From assembly GCF_002305895.1 (NCBI RefSeq), contig NZ_CP022203.1, positions 7,536,001 to 7,600,000 on the forward strand: a DNA stretch of 64,000 bases. The letters are read 5' to 3'. The position numbers and the translations under genes were made by a program. Source of the DNA: Corallococcus macrosporus DSM 14697. Its GTDB lineage: Bacteria; Myxococcota; Myxococcia; Myxococcales; Myxococcaceae. This document shows positions 1 through 8,256 of this stretch, piece by piece (the stretch's first letter is position 1; each line of letters begins with the position of its first letter). The notes below the pieces were generated by a model that saw nothing but the letters and a program-made list of their open reading frames with translations, was not told the origin of the DNA and made no database searches.

Positions 1-724
1 CCAGCAGCTCGCGGAAGAGCCACGGGTTGCCCAGCGCGGCGCGGCCAATCATCACGAAGTCGCAGCCGGTGGTCTCCCGCATGCGCGCGGCGTCCGCGGG
101 CGTCTTCACGTCCCCGTTGCCGATGATGGGCAGCTCCGGGAAGTGGCGCTTGAGGTCGGCGATGACGCCCCAGTCCGCCTGCCCCGAGTAGCCCTGCTCG
201 CGCGTGCGGGGGTGGATGGCCAGCCCCGCGCAGCCGGCCTCCTGGAGCGCGCCGGCCACCTGGAGGTAGTTGAGGCTGCGGGCGTCCCAGCCCGAGCGAA
301 TCTTGCAGGTGACGGGCAGGCCGGTGGCCTCGCGGATGCGCCGGACGATGTCCGCCGCGCGGGGCACGTCGCAGAGCAGGCCGCTGCCCGCCCCGTTCTT
401 CACCACCTTCTTCACCGGGCAGCCCATGTTGATGTCGATGATTTGCGCGCCCGCCGCCTTCCCCACCACCGCGGCCTTCGCCATGGCCTCCGGCTCGCCG
501 CCGTAGATTTGGAGCGAGTAGGGCCGCTCCACCTGGGCGTCGTAGCGGAGGTACTTCAACGTCCGCTGGTTGGCGCGCATCAGCCCCTGGGAGCTGACGA
601 GCTCGGTGGGGCAGAGCGCGGCGCCCAGGCGGAAGGCGAGCACGCGGAAGGGCATCTCGCTTACCCCGGCCATGGGGGCCAGGATGTACGGGTTCGGCAG
701 GGTATAGGGACCGAGCTGCGGCAT
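1..724 (-). CDS. tRNA-dihydrouridine synthase, DusB-like (3' end cut by window)
   Basis: This flavoenzyme reduces uridines in the tRNA D-loop with NADPH. The reverse strand from the ATG at 724 reads MPQLGPYTLPNPYILAPMAG, the usual Dus opening with the LAPMAGV FMN-binding loop. It continues with a QI.G substrate loop, the INMGCPV.KV signature that carries the catalytic Cys, and near the window edge the phosphate-binding GCDFVMIGRAALGNPW stretch. About 241 residues are present, so some 80-100 C-terminal residues lie beyond position 1. The gene is divergent from the M50 protease gene, with about 95 bp between the starts. The exact subclass (DusA, B or C) cannot be fixed from this part; the GCP motif and overall spacing favour the DusB type. 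Confidence 0.9.
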   Translation of the reverse strand, partial: MPQLGPYTLPNPYILAPMAGVSEMPFRVLAFRLGAALCPTELVSSQGLMRANQRTLKYLRYDAQVERPYSLQIYGGEPEAMAKAAVVGKAAGAQIIDINMGCPVKKVVKNGAGSGLLCDVPRAADIVRRIREATGLPVTCKIRSGWDARSLNYLQVAGALQEAGCAGLAIHPRTREQGYSGQADWGVIADLKRHFPELPIIGNGDVKTPADAARMRETTGCDFVMIGRAALGNPWLFRELL

Positions 725-819
725 GAAGGGCGGGGAACCTAGCGGATTTGCCAGGGAGATGGCGCCGGCGGTGTGCAAGTGCCTGCGCTCGGGGGTGCTA
801 ACGGTTAAGGTCCGTCCCC

Positions 820-2247
820 ATGTTCCGCTTTCGCCTCGGGAGCATTCCCGTCGAAGTCCATCCGAGCCACCTGCTGGTGTCCGGCATGCTGGCCTGGAGC
901 TCCGTCCCCGCGGCCCAGAACGGCTGGCCGTTCCGCATGGTGGATGGGGCTCCCACCCTGGGCCACGCCAGCGCGATGGTCGTCTACATCCTGTCGTGGA
1001 TGCTCATCGTCTTCGTGTCCGTGCTCATCCATGAGATGGGGCACGCGCTGGCCAGCCGCCTGTTCGGCTACCGGCCAAGCATCGCGCTCGTCTGGATGGG
1101 TGGCCACACGCTCCCCACCGACGCGCCGGGCCCGCTGCCCTGGAAGCGGGATTTGCTCATCACCGCGGCCGGCCCCTTCTTCGGGCTGATGCTGGGCGTG
1201 CTGAGCGGGGTGGGCTTCGTCCTGCTCGAGGGCCGCTCGCCCGCGCTGGACTTCTTCCTGCTCACCTTCATGCTGGCCAACCTCTTCTGGGCGTTCCTCA
1301 ACATGCTGCCCGTGCTGCCGTTGGACGGCGGGCGCATCACCACCACCCTGGCCACGCGGGTGTTCGGCCCCCGGCGCGGCTTCGTGCTGGCGCAGGGCCT
1401 GGCCCTGCTGGTGTGCGTGGGCGCGGTGGTCTACGGCCTGAAGTCGGGCTCGCTGCTGCTCACGCTCATCTTCGCCATGTACGGCATGCAGTCCTTCCGC
1501 GTGGTGGCGGAGGCGCTCCGCAGCGGGCAGGCCCAGAGCGTCCCGCTGGAAGGCCCCCTGGCGGAGAAGCTGCGGGAGGCCCGGGCCGCGCTCGACGCGG
1601 GCCAGATGGACGAGGCGCGCCGGCTGGGCGCGTCCGTGCTGGAGGCCGAGGAGGGCCTGACGCCGAAGCTGGCCAGCCACGCCCACCACCTGATGGGCTG
1701 GCTCGCCTTGAAGGAGGGCCACGGCCGCCAGGCGCTGGACCACTTCTCCCAGGTGCAGGGCCTGCCGGTGGAGCCGCACGCGGTGGCGGCGTCCTTCTCC
1801 CTGGTGGGGGACGACGGGCGCGCGGTGGAGTGGTGGAAGCAGGCGTGGCAGACCTCATCGGACCGGACCGTCCTCCACGAGTACGCCGGCACCCTCATCC
1901 GCCTGGGCCGCGAGGCAGAGGCCCTGAAGCTGCCGGGCCTGGACCCGGAGGCGGCCTTCTCCTGCGCGGAGCGGGTGCTCTTCATCCGGGGCGCGTACTC
2001 GGAAGCGGCGGCCGTGGGCGAGGCGGCGCTGCAGCACGCGCCCAGCGCCACCCTGGCCTACGACGCGGCGTGCGCCTACGCTCGCGCACGCAACGTGCCT
2101 GACGCGATGCGGCTCCTGCACCGCGCCACGGAGCTGGGCTTCACCGACGGCGCCTATGCCGCCTCGGACGAGGACCTGGCACCGCTCCATGGGTACCCCG
2201 CATTCGAGGAGTGGTTGACGGCGCTGCGGCAATCCGCCGCCTCCTGA
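820..2247 (+). CDS. Site-2 protease family (M50) membrane metalloprotease with TPR-like tail
   Basis: The product is a predicted intramembrane zinc protease of 475 residues. The zinc motif HEMGH lies at residues 71-75 inside a hydrophobic helix, and the second M50 motif, NMLPVLPLDGGR, supplies the third ligand near residue 169. Hydrophobic segments fall at about 52-70, 112-135, 145-165 and 185-215. From about residue 240 to the end the protein is soluble and helical, resembling TPR repeats, a tail the minimal S2P/SpoIVFB fold lacks. Known relatives cleave membrane-bound anti-sigma factors or other transmembrane substrates; the target here is unknown. The ATG at 820 fits the family N-terminus. 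The divergent dus gene shares the upstream region. Confidence 0.85.
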   Translation: MFRFRLGSIPVEVHPSHLLVSGMLAWSSVPAAQNGWPFRMVDGAPTLGHASAMVVYILSWMLIVFVSVLIHEMGHALASRLFGYRPSIALVWMGGHTLPTDAPGPLPWKRDLLITAAGPFFGLMLGVLSGVGFVLLEGRSPALDFFLLTFMLANLFWAFLNMLPVLPLDGGRITTTLATRVFGPRRGFVLAQGLALLVCVGAVVYGLKSGSLLLTLIFAMYGMQSFRVVAEALRSGQAQSVPLEGPLAEKLREARAALDAGQMDEARRLGASVLEAEEGLTPKLASHAHHLMGWLALKEGHGRQALDHFSQVQGLPVEPHAVAASFSLVGDDGRAVEWWKQAWQTSSDRTVLHEYAGTLIRLGREAEALKLPGLDPEAAFSCAERVLFIRGAYSEAAAVGEAALQHAPSATLAYDAACAYARARNVPDAMRLLHRATELGFTDGAYAASDEDLAPLHGYPAFEEWLTALRQSAAS

Positions 2248-2329
2248 CAGTGCCGTGACAGGTGGGGGTGTTGATGCGGGGTGAGGCTGAGCAGCTTGCA
2301 GCTCGGCCCACCCAGCGCACGAGGCTCCC

Positions 2330-3412
2330 TTGCAGACACCGTCCCACGCCCTGCCCGCGGCGGATGAGCGCCTCAACTGGCGCTCCTCCATCCCCTTCTT
2401 CGCCGTCCACCTGATGTGCCTCTTCGTCTTCGCCGTCGGGGCGAAGCCGGTGGACGTGGCCGTCTGCGTGGGCCTCTACGTCGTGCGCATGTGGGGCATC
2501 ACCGCGGGCTTCCACCGGTACTTCTCCCACCGGGCCTTCAAGACGGGGCGCGTCTTCCAGTTCATCCTGGCCTTCGTGGGCAGCATGTCCGCGCAGAAGG
2601 GCGTGCTGTGGTGGGCCGCGCACCACCGCCACCACCACCGCCATTCGGACCAGGCGGAGGACATCCACTCGCCCCTGCAGAAGGGCTTCTGGTGGAGCCA
2701 CGTGGGGTGGATTCTCTCCGACAAGTACAACGACACCCGCCTGGAGGGCATCAAGGACTTCGCCCGCTTCCCGGAGCTGGTGTGGCTCAACCGCTTCCAC
2801 CTGGTGCCGCCCGTGCTGCTGGGCGTGGCCCTCTACTTCATCGGCGGCTTCTCCATGCTGGTGTGGGGCTTCTTCGTCAGCACCACCCTGCTGTGGCACG
2901 GCACCTTCACCATCAATTCGCTCAGCCACATCTTCGGCAAGCGCCGCTACAAGACGACGGACACCAGCCGCAACAACTGGCTGCTGGCGCTCGTGACGCT
3001 GGGCGAGGGGTGGCACAACAACCACCACTTCCACCAGAACACCGCCAACCAGGGCTGGTTCTGGTGGGAGGTGGACCTCAGCTACTACTCGCTGAGGGTG
3101 CTCTCCTGGTTCAAGGTGGTGGAGGGCCTGCGGCTGCCCTCCGAGGCCACGAAGTACGCCTTCCAGAAGTACACCGAGGAGGAGCGCGCGGCGCTGGCGG
3201 CGCCCACCCGCTTCTGGGGCGCCTCGGGCGAGCGGGCCCAGCTCGTGGCGGCGAAGGCCGCCAGTGACGCCGCGAAGGCCGCCAGCGACGCGGCGAAGGT
3301 CGCCAGTGACGCCGCGAAGGCCGCGGGTGACAAGGTGCGCGAGGCCCTGACGGCCGCCGCGGACCACCTGCCCACCTCCGCGCCGCCGCCGTCCGCCCTG
3401 CTCAAGCGGTGA
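2330..3412 (+). CDS. Acyl-CoA/acyl-lipid fatty acid desaturase with repetitive C-terminal tail
   Basis: This is a membrane di-iron desaturase of about 360 residues that introduces a double bond into fatty acyl chains, presumably to adjust membrane fluidity. The three histidine boxes are clear: HRYFSH (62-67), HHRHHH (98-103) and HNNHH (229-233), with transmembrane pairs between them as in stearoyl-CoA delta-9 desaturases. The likely start is a TTG at 2330, preceded by a GAGG-like site, because no in-frame ATG precedes the conserved N-terminus. After about residue 305 the tail is built of near-identical seven-residue Ala/Lys/Asp units (roughly AAKAASD, four to five copies), predicted to form a helix; this tail is not part of the catalytic fold. 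Confidence 0.88.
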   Translation: MQTPSHALPAADERLNWRSSIPFFAVHLMCLFVFAVGAKPVDVAVCVGLYVVRMWGITAGFHRYFSHRAFKTGRVFQFILAFVGSMSAQKGVLWWAAHHRHHHRHSDQAEDIHSPLQKGFWWSHVGWILSDKYNDTRLEGIKDFARFPELVWLNRFHLVPPVLLGVALYFIGGFSMLVWGFFVSTTLLWHGTFTINSLSHIFGKRRYKTTDTSRNNWLLALVTLGEGWHNNHHFHQNTANQGWFWWEVDLSYYSLRVLSWFKVVEGLRLPSEATKYAFQKYTEEERAALAAPTRFWGASGERAQLVAAKAASDAAKAASDAAKVASDAAKAAGDKVREALTAAADHLPTSAPPPSALLKR

Positions 3413-3532
3413 GAGCCCTCGCGCCAATCGCGACGTTCGTGTCAGGGTTGTGACCGCTCGACGGGCAGCCCTTCACACATCCGCGTCGCGAACCTTGAAG
3501 CCGCGCCCATCCCACTGTTAGTGGGACCTGCA

Positions 3533-5638
3533 ATGACTGCAGGGGATGCACCCGCCTCAGGCCAGGCGGTCCAGCGCGCCGTCTGGGTTCGCCTTCGCGC
3601 GGCGACGAGCCGCTTCACCCACGCCGCCCTGGGAGCGTCCAACCGCCTGCGCCTGCCCGGCCCCTCCGTCCTGCCGGTGGCGGGCGCGGTCGTCGGCCTG
3701 TACAGCGGGCTGGCGGCCGGCATCTTCTCCAGCCTCATCGGCCTGGTGAGCGGGCTCACCTTCGGCGCGGCCTCGCTGAAGCACACGCTGCGCGAGGGCC
3801 AGTTCCGCACCCTCATGGAGGCCTTCGCCGCGGCCCGGTGGCATCCGGAGTACGCCTTCATCGGCGTGCCGTTGGCGGCCGGCGCGCTGCTGCTGTCGCG
3901 CATCATCGAGCCGGGTGGGCCTCGCGACGAGGTGAAGCGCCGGCTGCGCCTGCTGGCCCTGCTGACGCTGGGCGCGCTGTCGCTCTACTACCCGCTGGTG
4001 GCGCTGTCCGCGCTCAACAGCGTGTTCGGCCACAGCCACAACCTGGTGGAGGCGATTCCCCACCTCCCGTGGTGGCTGATGCTGCTGGCGCCCACGTTGG
4101 GCGGCGTGGTGGTGGGACGTCTGCTGCGAGACAGGCCGGAGACGCACGGCCACGGCGTGCCCGAGGTGGTGCGGGCGGTGAAGAGCGGCGCCAACGAGTT
4201 GCCGGCCGACCGGGGCCTGCTGAAGCTGGTGGCGTCCGCCATCACCATTGGCAGCGGCGGCTCGGCGGGCCGCGAGGGCCCCATCGTCTATGGCGGCGCG
4301 GCGTTCGCCTCCACCGTGGGCCGGCTGCTGGGCTTCAGCCGCAAGGAGCTGTCCATCCTCCTGGCTTGCGGCGCGGGCGCGGGCATCTCCGCGTCCTTCA
4401 ACGCCCCCATCGCCGGCGCCGTGTTCGCGATGGAAATCATCCTGCGCGAGTTCGAGCTGCGCGTCTTCTCCCCCATCATCCTGGCCAGCGTGGCCGGCAC
4501 CCTGGTGAGCCAGGGCGTGATGGGCGAGTCCGCCATGCTCCGGCAGGTCCCCTACGAGCTGGTCAGCGGCGGCGAGGTACTGGCCTACGCGGGCCTGGGC
4601 ATCACCTGCGGGCTCCTGGCCTTCACCTTCGTGCAGTTGCTGCACGGCGTGGAGCACTTCTTCCACGGCCACGGCAAGAACCGGCTGTCCCCGTGGCTGG
4701 GCAGCAAGCCGCTGCCCCTGCGCGCGGGCCTGGGCGGGCTGTGCGCCGGCATCCTGGCCTTCGCCAGCCCCACCGTGTGGGGCAGCGGGCACGACTACAT
4801 CAACCTGGCCGCGCTGGGCCGGCTGCCCTTCCTGTTCCTCATCACCGCGTGCCTGCTGAAGCTGGTGGCGACGGCCGTCACCATCGGCTCGGGGGGTTCG
4901 GGCGGCACCTTCTTCCCGGCGGCGCTCATCGGCGCCATGGCGGGCGGCGCCTTCGGCACGCTGGTGCACTACTTCTTCCCGGAGAGCACCGGCCCCAGCG
5001 GCGCGTATGCCCTGGTGGGCATGGGCGGCGCGGTGGCGGCGCTCACCCGCGGCCCGCTCACGGGCATGATGATGCTGTACGAGCTGAGCGGGAACCACGA
5101 CATCATCCTGCCGCTGATGGTGACGTGCACCATCGCCTCCGCGCTCTGCCACTACCTCACCGAGCGGAAGGCGCCGAAGGTCCAGAGCGACGCGGACCTG
5201 CTGGAGGCCACGCCCGTGCGCTCGCTGATGGCGCACCTGACGCCCGTGCCCGCGGGCACGCCGCTGCGCGCGCTGACGGACCTGCTGCTCACCTCCGAGG
5301 CGGGCACCCTGCCCGTCCTGGACACCGTGGGCCGCATCTACGGCACCGTGCAGGTGGAGCAGCTCCGCGAGGTGTGGCGCGACGAATCCGTGTACCCGCT
5401 GCTGGTGGCCAGCGACCTGGCGCGCAAGCTGCCCGCGCTGGCGCCCGACGCGAACCTGGCCCACGCGCTCCACGTCATGGACCACGAGGACGTGGACGCC
5501 CTGCCCGTCACCGCGCCACCGGGCAACCCCACCTGCGGGTTGATTACCCGCGCCGCGGTGCGCCGGTTCCTCTTCGCGCAGCACGCCCAGGCCCACGCGG
5601 AGGGCGAATACCCCATCACCCCCTCCGAGGCGCACTGA
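3533..5638 (+). CDS. ClC-family voltage-gated chloride channel/transporter with CBS domains
   Basis: A ClC anion channel or Cl-/H+ antiporter of about 701 residues. The selectivity-filter motifs are present: GSGGSAGREGP (around residue 244-254 counted from a GTG at 3521), whose Glu is the gating glutamate, and GSGGSGGTFFP (around 456-466). The membrane domain spans about residues 40-540, followed by a cytoplasmic CBS pair (about 560-690) that in relatives binds adenine nucleotides. The ATG at 3533 is preferred; the GTG at 3521 sits on the arm of a small CCCAC-TGTTA-GTGGG inverted repeat (3511-3525) and has no visible ribosome site. The gene ends convergently with the glycosyltransferase gene, with only 12 bp between stop codons. 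Confidence 0.9.
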   Translation: MTAGDAPASGQAVQRAVWVRLRAATSRFTHAALGASNRLRLPGPSVLPVAGAVVGLYSGLAAGIFSSLIGLVSGLTFGAASLKHTLREGQFRTLMEAFAAARWHPEYAFIGVPLAAGALLLSRIIEPGGPRDEVKRRLRLLALLTLGALSLYYPLVALSALNSVFGHSHNLVEAIPHLPWWLMLLAPTLGGVVVGRLLRDRPETHGHGVPEVVRAVKSGANELPADRGLLKLVASAITIGSGGSAGREGPIVYGGAAFASTVGRLLGFSRKELSILLACGAGAGISASFNAPIAGAVFAMEIILREFELRVFSPIILASVAGTLVSQGVMGESAMLRQVPYELVSGGEVLAYAGLGITCGLLAFTFVQLLHGVEHFFHGHGKNRLSPWLGSKPLPLRAGLGGLCAGILAFASPTVWGSGHDYINLAALGRLPFLFLITACLLKLVATAVTIGSGGSGGTFFPAALIGAMAGGAFGTLVHYFFPESTGPSGAYALVGMGGAVAALTRGPLTGMMMLYELSGNHDIILPLMVTCTIASALCHYLTERKAPKVQSDADLLEATPVRSLMAHLTPVPAGTPLRALTDLLLTSEAGTLPVLDTVGRIYGTVQVEQLREVWRDESVYPLLVASDLARKLPALAPDANLAHALHVMDHEDVDALPVTAPPGNPTCGLITRAAVRRFLFAQHAQAHAEGEYPITPSEAH

Positions 5639-5657
5639 CGCCGCGCCCGCTCAGTGC
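5632..5657. terminator. Inverted repeat at convergent gene ends
   Basis: The 7-bp perfect inverted repeat GCACTGA (5632-5638) / TCAGTGC (5651-5657) has a 12-nt GC-rich loop and covers the stop codons of both the ClC and glycosyltransferase genes. It could act as a bidirectional terminator or RNA-protecting hairpin, but no U-tract follows on either strand, so termination is only inferred. Confidence 0.35.
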
Positions 5658-6874
5658 CTGGGGGTGCCCGGGTGCGACAGCGCGTCCTGGGCGCTGGTGA
5701 GGCGGGCATAGGCAGAGAGGTAGCGGCTGGCCATCCGCCGGGGCGCGTACGTCAGCGCCCACGCCCGCGCGCGCAGGGCCAGCCGGGTGCGCAGCGCGGC
5801 GTCCTCGCGCAGCCGCTCCAGCGTCTCCACCAGGGCGTCCACGTCATCCGGGGGCACGAAGCACGCGGCCCCATCCCCCCACACCTCGCGCAGCGACGGG
5901 AGGTCCCCCAGCACCAGCGCGCAGCCGGACAGGGCCGCCTCCAGCGCGGCGAGGCCGAAGGGGGCGTAGCGGGCGGGCAGCGCGAAGATGGAGGCCCGCG
6001 CCATCCACTCCGCCAGGGCATGCGGCGCCAGGTGCCCCATCCACTGGAGGTTGCGCGGCTCCGCCTTCCGCTCAGAGGGGTGGCGCGCGTCGCCCACGAG
6101 CTTCACCGGCCAGCCCAGGCGCGGCGCGGCGGCCTCCAGCACCGAGACGTTCTTCGCCTCGTCCCAGGGGCTGCCCACGCTGAGGATGAAGGGCTCCCGC
6201 TCCGAGCGCGGCGGCGCCCGGTCCGGGCGCCGGGCATGGGGGATGACCTCCGCGGCGGCCAGCGGGCCGTAGTGCGCCTGGAGCGCGGCGAGCAGGTCCC
6301 GGCTCGGCGCCACCACCCGGCCCGCCGCGTGGAGCCCCGCGCGGACGGCCTCGCGGTAGCGGGCGTGGCGCTCCGGCGCGTCCTCGCCCTTCACCGCCCG
6401 CCACCACGACAGGCGGCACGCGTGGCCCACCACCAGCGGCCGGTGCAGCCACGGCAGCGCCCCGTGCACATAGCCATTGAGGTGCACCACGTCCGGACAC
6501 ACCCGCCGCTCCAGGGCGAGCAGCCACTCGCCCGCGGAGCGGACGTCCTCCCAGGGGTCCTCCATCCACTCCAACCGGAAGCGCCCCTCTTCGACGGCGA
6601 GGTTGGGGATGCCACGCGCCTCCGCCCACTGCGCGCTGGAGAGCGGGGCCCCCATGGTCGCCAGCGTCACCTCCACCCCGTGCGGCGCGAGCGCCCGCGT
6701 CAGCTCCAGCGCGTAGGTCCACACGTCCCCCACGGCGTCCGCCGTCATCAGCACGCGCCGCACGCTCCGGCCCGACGCGACGTCACGGCCCGACGCAGGC
6801 CTGCCCTCGCGGAGCAGGGCGCCGCCATCCAGTCCTTCCTCTTCGCTCGCCATGCGCATCCGCTGACTGTTCAT
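5651..6874 (-). CDS. Glycosyltransferase family 4 (GT-B fold)
   Basis: This predicted cytoplasmic GT-B glycosyltransferase has 407 residues. The donor-binding C-terminal half is recognisable: an ILSVGSPWDEAKN strand-turn around 230-245, a QWMGHL segment, and the E-x7-E region ALPARYAPFGLAALEAALSG around 300-320 that contacts the nucleotide-sugar phosphate. The N-terminal half has GDVWTYALELTRAL as the acceptor-side Rossmann start, preceded by a low-complexity leader of about 40 residues. The ATG at 6874 follows a GGGGGGA ribosome site. Family members build exopolysaccharide, LPS or glycolipids; the sugar and acceptor cannot be read from sequence. It stands alone, convergent with the ClC gene and divergent from the GNAT gene. 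Confidence 0.82.
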   Translation of the reverse strand: MNSQRMRMASEEEGLDGGALLREGRPASGRDVASGRSVRRVLMTADAVGDVWTYALELTRALAPHGVEVTLATMGAPLSSAQWAEARGIPNLAVEEGRFRLEWMEDPWEDVRSAGEWLLALERRVCPDVVHLNGYVHGALPWLHRPLVVGHACRLSWWRAVKGEDAPERHARYREAVRAGLHAAGRVVAPSRDLLAALQAHYGPLAAAEVIPHARRPDRAPPRSEREPFILSVGSPWDEAKNVSVLEAAAPRLGWPVKLVGDARHPSERKAEPRNLQWMGHLAPHALAEWMARASIFALPARYAPFGLAALEAALSGCALVLGDLPSLREVWGDGAACFVPPDDVDALVETLERLREDAALRTRLALRARAWALTYAPRRMASRYLSAYARLTSAQDALSHPGTPRH

Positions 6875-7092
6875 GGTCCCCCCGCCGGGCTCGTGGAGGG
6901 CAACGTAGGCCGAGCGCCTTCATGGGAGGATTGCCCCACCGCGCCCCCTCGCTGCACGGCAGCCGATGGAAGTGACGACGAGGCCCCGCCCGGGCCCCTC
7001 CCCGCCCGCCCGCCGGACCGGGCAGATACCTGTCGGGACACCCTGGCCGCCGGACGCACGAAGCGTCATCCTGGGAACACGAGAGGCCCTCC
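6875..7092. other. Divergent intergenic region, 218 bp
   Basis: This gap between two outward-reading genes must hold promoters for both the glycosyltransferase (minus) and the GNAT gene (plus). It is GC-rich, and I could not identify convincing -35/-10 or sigma-54 elements. Confidence 0.3.
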
Positions 7093-7596
7093 ATGGAGAT
7101 TCTCCGAGCGACTCCGTCCGAGCACACGCTGCTTCGAAACCTCTATGCGCTCTACCTCCACGACCTGAGCGAGTTCGGCGTGGAGTACGCGATGGACGAG
7201 CAGGGGCGCTGGCGGCCGGACTTCCTGCCCACGTGGCTGGTTCCCGCCCCGGAGGTCCATCCCCTGCTGCTGCGCTGGGAGGGCCGCGTCGTGGGCTTCG
7301 CCTTCGTGGGCCAGTCCCCCTTCCCCTACATGACGCCCGGGCGCGACTACCGGATGAGCGAGTTCTTCATCCTCCGAAGCGAGCGGAGAAACGGCCTGGG
7401 TCGGCGCGCGGCCTGGGCCGTGTTCGACCACTTCCCCGGCATCTGGGAGCTGTCGCAGCTTCCTCGCAACCGCGCCGCCATCGCCTTCTGGCGGAGCGTC
7501 ATCGGCGAGTACACGGGCGGCGCCTTCGAGGACACCTTCATCGATGGCTCGCCCGCCCAGGTCTTCGACAGCCGGCGGCGCGCGGCGCCCAGGTAG
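7093..7596 (+). CDS. GNAT-family N-acetyltransferase
   Basis: A 167-residue GNAT-fold protein, predicted to transfer an acetyl group from acetyl-CoA. Strand beta-4 (RVVGFAFVG) is followed by SEFFILRSERRNGLGRRAA, where R-R-N-G-L-G-R is the acetyl-CoA pyrophosphate loop (Q/R-x-x-G-x-G/A). A conserved LPRNRAAIAFWRSV helix follows, typical of the C-terminal alpha-4 region. The N-terminal Y..YLHDLSEF stretch resembles a subgroup of uncharacterised bacterial GNAT proteins. The ATG at 7093 gives the natural N-terminus. The gene is convergent with the peroxiredoxin gene. The substrate is unknown. Confidence 0.82.
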   Translation: MEILRATPSEHTLLRNLYALYLHDLSEFGVEYAMDEQGRWRPDFLPTWLVPAPEVHPLLLRWEGRVVGFAFVGQSPFPYMTPGRDYRMSEFFILRSERRNGLGRRAAWAVFDHFPGIWELSQLPRNRAAIAFWRSVIGEYTGGAFEDTFIDGSPAQVFDSRRRAAPR

Positions 7597-7677
7597 GGAT
7601 GCTGGGACGCTGGCGGTGGAGACGCCCCCGGTGGCCACCGAGGTGCCCCGCCAGCACACGGAGGACTCCGCCGAGGG

Positions 7678-8208
7678 CTACTTCGTGCCCGAGTCCGGCG
7701 TCTTCGCGTCCGCGCCGGCCGGCTTGCGCAGCGGACAGGAGACAATGGCGCCGTTCGGGTCGATGGCGTCGTTGCCGGACTCCACCTTCAGAATCTTCCG
7801 GTCCTCGCCCACGACGAAGGTGTAGCGCTTCGGCACGGACAGCAGCGGCATCTTCACGTCATAGGCGCCGACGACCTTGCCCTCCGGGTCGGGGATGAAC
7901 GGAAAGGGCGCCTTCAGGTCGGCCTTGAAGCGCGTCAGCGTCTCCGCGTCATCCATGCTGATGGCCAGCACCTGGCCCTGGGCCTTCTCCACGTCCGCGT
8001 ACCTGTCCCGATACGCCTTCAGCTCACGGGTACAGCCGCCCGTGAAGGCCTTGGGGAAGAAGGCCAGGATGACGGGCCCCTTCTTCACCATCTCCGACAA
8101 CGTGTAGACGTTTCCGGCGGAGTCCTTCGCCGTGAAGTCCGGCGCCGTCTCCCCGACCTGGGGGACGGCGCCACTGAAGAGTCCGGCGACGAGCAATGGC
8201 ACGAGCAT
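7678..8208 (-). CDS. Exported peroxiredoxin (AhpC/TSA, Bcp-like)
   Basis: The product reduces hydroperoxides by thiol chemistry. The core shows V-G-E-x-A-P-D-F, then the peroxidatic site [13 protein letters not shown], whose Cys matches the Bcp/PrxQ peroxidatic cysteine. The Arg and Thr that activate it are present (T-x-x-C pattern). A second Cys near the C-terminus (VSCPL) could be the resolving residue. The ATG at 8208 starts [15 protein letters not shown], a short signal peptide, so the enzyme is probably periplasmic or membrane-anchored; an in-frame TTG at 8244 would add 12 residues that spoil the signal. It lies 48 bp downstream of the amidohydrolase gene on the same strand and may be cotranscribed. 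Confidence 0.85.
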   Translation of the reverse strand: MLVPLLVAGLFSGAVPQVGETAPDFTAKDSAGNVYTLSEMVKKGPVILAFFPKAFTGGCTRELKAYRDRYADVEKAQGQVLAISMDDAETLTRFKADLKAPFPFIPDPEGKVVGAYDVKMPLLSVPKRYTFVVGEDRKILKVESGNDAIDPNGAIVSCPLRKPAGADAKTPDSGTK

Positions 8209-8256
8209 GGGCGGGACTAGACAGGCTTCCCGCCCTGGCGGCAAGGCACCCGAGGG

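Noticed and set aside
3557-5635. Very long open frames on the strand opposite the ClC, kinase, desaturase and histidine kinase genes
   Set aside because: They mirror GC-rich codon bias of real genes, have Arg/Gly/Ala/His-rich low-complexity translations and no family features.
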